Of a stretch of 64,000 nucleotides of DNA, positions 63,757-64,000 are shown piece after piece. The notes beneath the pieces were generated by a model. The model worked only from the letters and a program-made list of their open reading frames with translations, ran no database searches and had not been told where the DNA came from. Both the position numbers and the translations under genes were made by a program. The stretch's first letter is position 1. Every line of letters starts with the position of its first letter. The DNA is taken from positions 62,001 to 126,000 of the forward strand of contig JANUWF010003379.1 of the NCBI GenBank assembly GCA_026120185.1, given 5' to 3'. The DNA comes from Voacanga thouarsii. Taxonomy: Eukaryota > Streptophyta > Magnoliopsida > Gentianales > Apocynaceae.

Positions 63757-64000
63757 GGCCCGAAATTCCCTCTCTTGGCCGAATGGTCTCTTTTTCCATG
63801 ACCATGCTTTCGCCACCTCTCTTGGACAAGATTAGCCATCTAGGAGTTGAGATCTACTCTAAACTCTTTCAAAGCATTCATCAACCAAGTAAGTACCTTC
63901 AATCCTTCTTTTAAACTCTAGCACCATGTCTCTAGGATGATGTTGTTAAAAGGTGGATGGTGGTAGGATTTGAGTATATATTTATTGTTGAGATTGAAGT
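63755..64000. other. Flank end, no firm feature
   Basis: An ATG at 63755 opens only a 26-codon frame ending in TAG. A strong splice-donor-like AAGTAAGT lies near 63887-63894. It might be leader or intron sequence of a transcript running off the window to the right, but nothing identifies it. Confidence 0.35.

Larger units (their letters stand above)
61771..64000 (+). mobile_element. Candidate LTR-retrotransposon terminal sequence, partial
   Basis: The segment opens with TGTGAAACCCC, similar in style to the TGTGACRCCCC start of many plant Ty3/gypsy LTRs. A GC-containing hairpin follows, and then long non-coding sequence rich in TTTCGGCC/GGCAGCC-like words and pyrimidine tracts. I see no matching LTR end, no primer-binding site such as TGGTATCAGAG, no polypurine tract and no gag or pol protein within the 2.2 kb available. 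It could instead be ordinary intergenic or 5'-leader DNA. The family resemblance is from memory and the assignment is tentative. Confidence 0.33.

Noticed and set aside
63755..63835. ATG directly after the TC tract as a gene start
   Set aside because: The frame is only 26 codons long before a TAG. It could at most be a small upstream frame, and nothing supports translation.
63635..63914. Open frames with Ser/Leu or Glu/Arg runs over the microsatellite
   Set aside because: The runs are direct translations of (TTC)n and (TC)n and carry no coding signal.

Overview
This window is plant-type nuclear repetitive DNA, and I find no protein-coding gene in it. Positions 1-61620 are one uninterrupted, head-to-tail satellite array. 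It is AT-rich (about one third G+C in the monomer) with a repeat unit of about 151 bp, so roughly 408 copies. All monomers I read lie in the same orientation, and I saw no transposable element, gene or inversion inside the array. An array of this size, with nucleosome-length monomers and many-monomer higher-order repeats, is what plant centromeric or major heterochromatic satellites look like. Centromere function itself is inference. I do not recognise the satellite as a named family and cannot name the species.

The array is not uniform. Diagnostic variant monomers recur at fixed spacings and reveal several levels of higher-order structure. (1) Positions 1 to about 18.1 kb hold a 32-40-monomer higher-order repeat: copy A 1-4833, copy B 4834-10877, copy C 10878 to about 16600, and a fourth partial copy at about 17150-18130. 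(2) About 19.9-35.9 kb hold a second higher-order family in four copies, with start markers at 19891, 22853, 26728 and 32365. A four-monomer module of 603-604 bp is present 0, 1, 2 and 1 times in these copies, always 688 bp after the marker. The third copy also carries a 754-bp insert related to sequence 7.9 kb away. (3) About 35.9-59 kb are a mosaic with recurring offsets of about 3015, 4077, 5428, 6188 and 6934 bp. It includes a five-monomer tandem duplication (49683-51188) whose two 753-bp copies differ at one position by my reading. (4) About 59-61.62 kb, the right edge, mixes monomer types from the other regions.

The array stops abruptly at 61620. The remaining 2.4 kb is unrelated, single-copy-looking sequence. 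A block of short inverted repeats (TTAGTGG/CCACTAA) at about 61640-61760 is followed by sequence starting TGTGAAACCCC at 61771 that resembles a plant LTR-retrotransposon terminus. Further along are a degenerate tRNA-derived segment with A and B boxes (62016-62086) and a T-run, small internal repeats, and a TTC/TC microsatellite (63707-63754) in leader-like pyrimidine-rich sequence. Nothing in the flank has a convincing coding frame.
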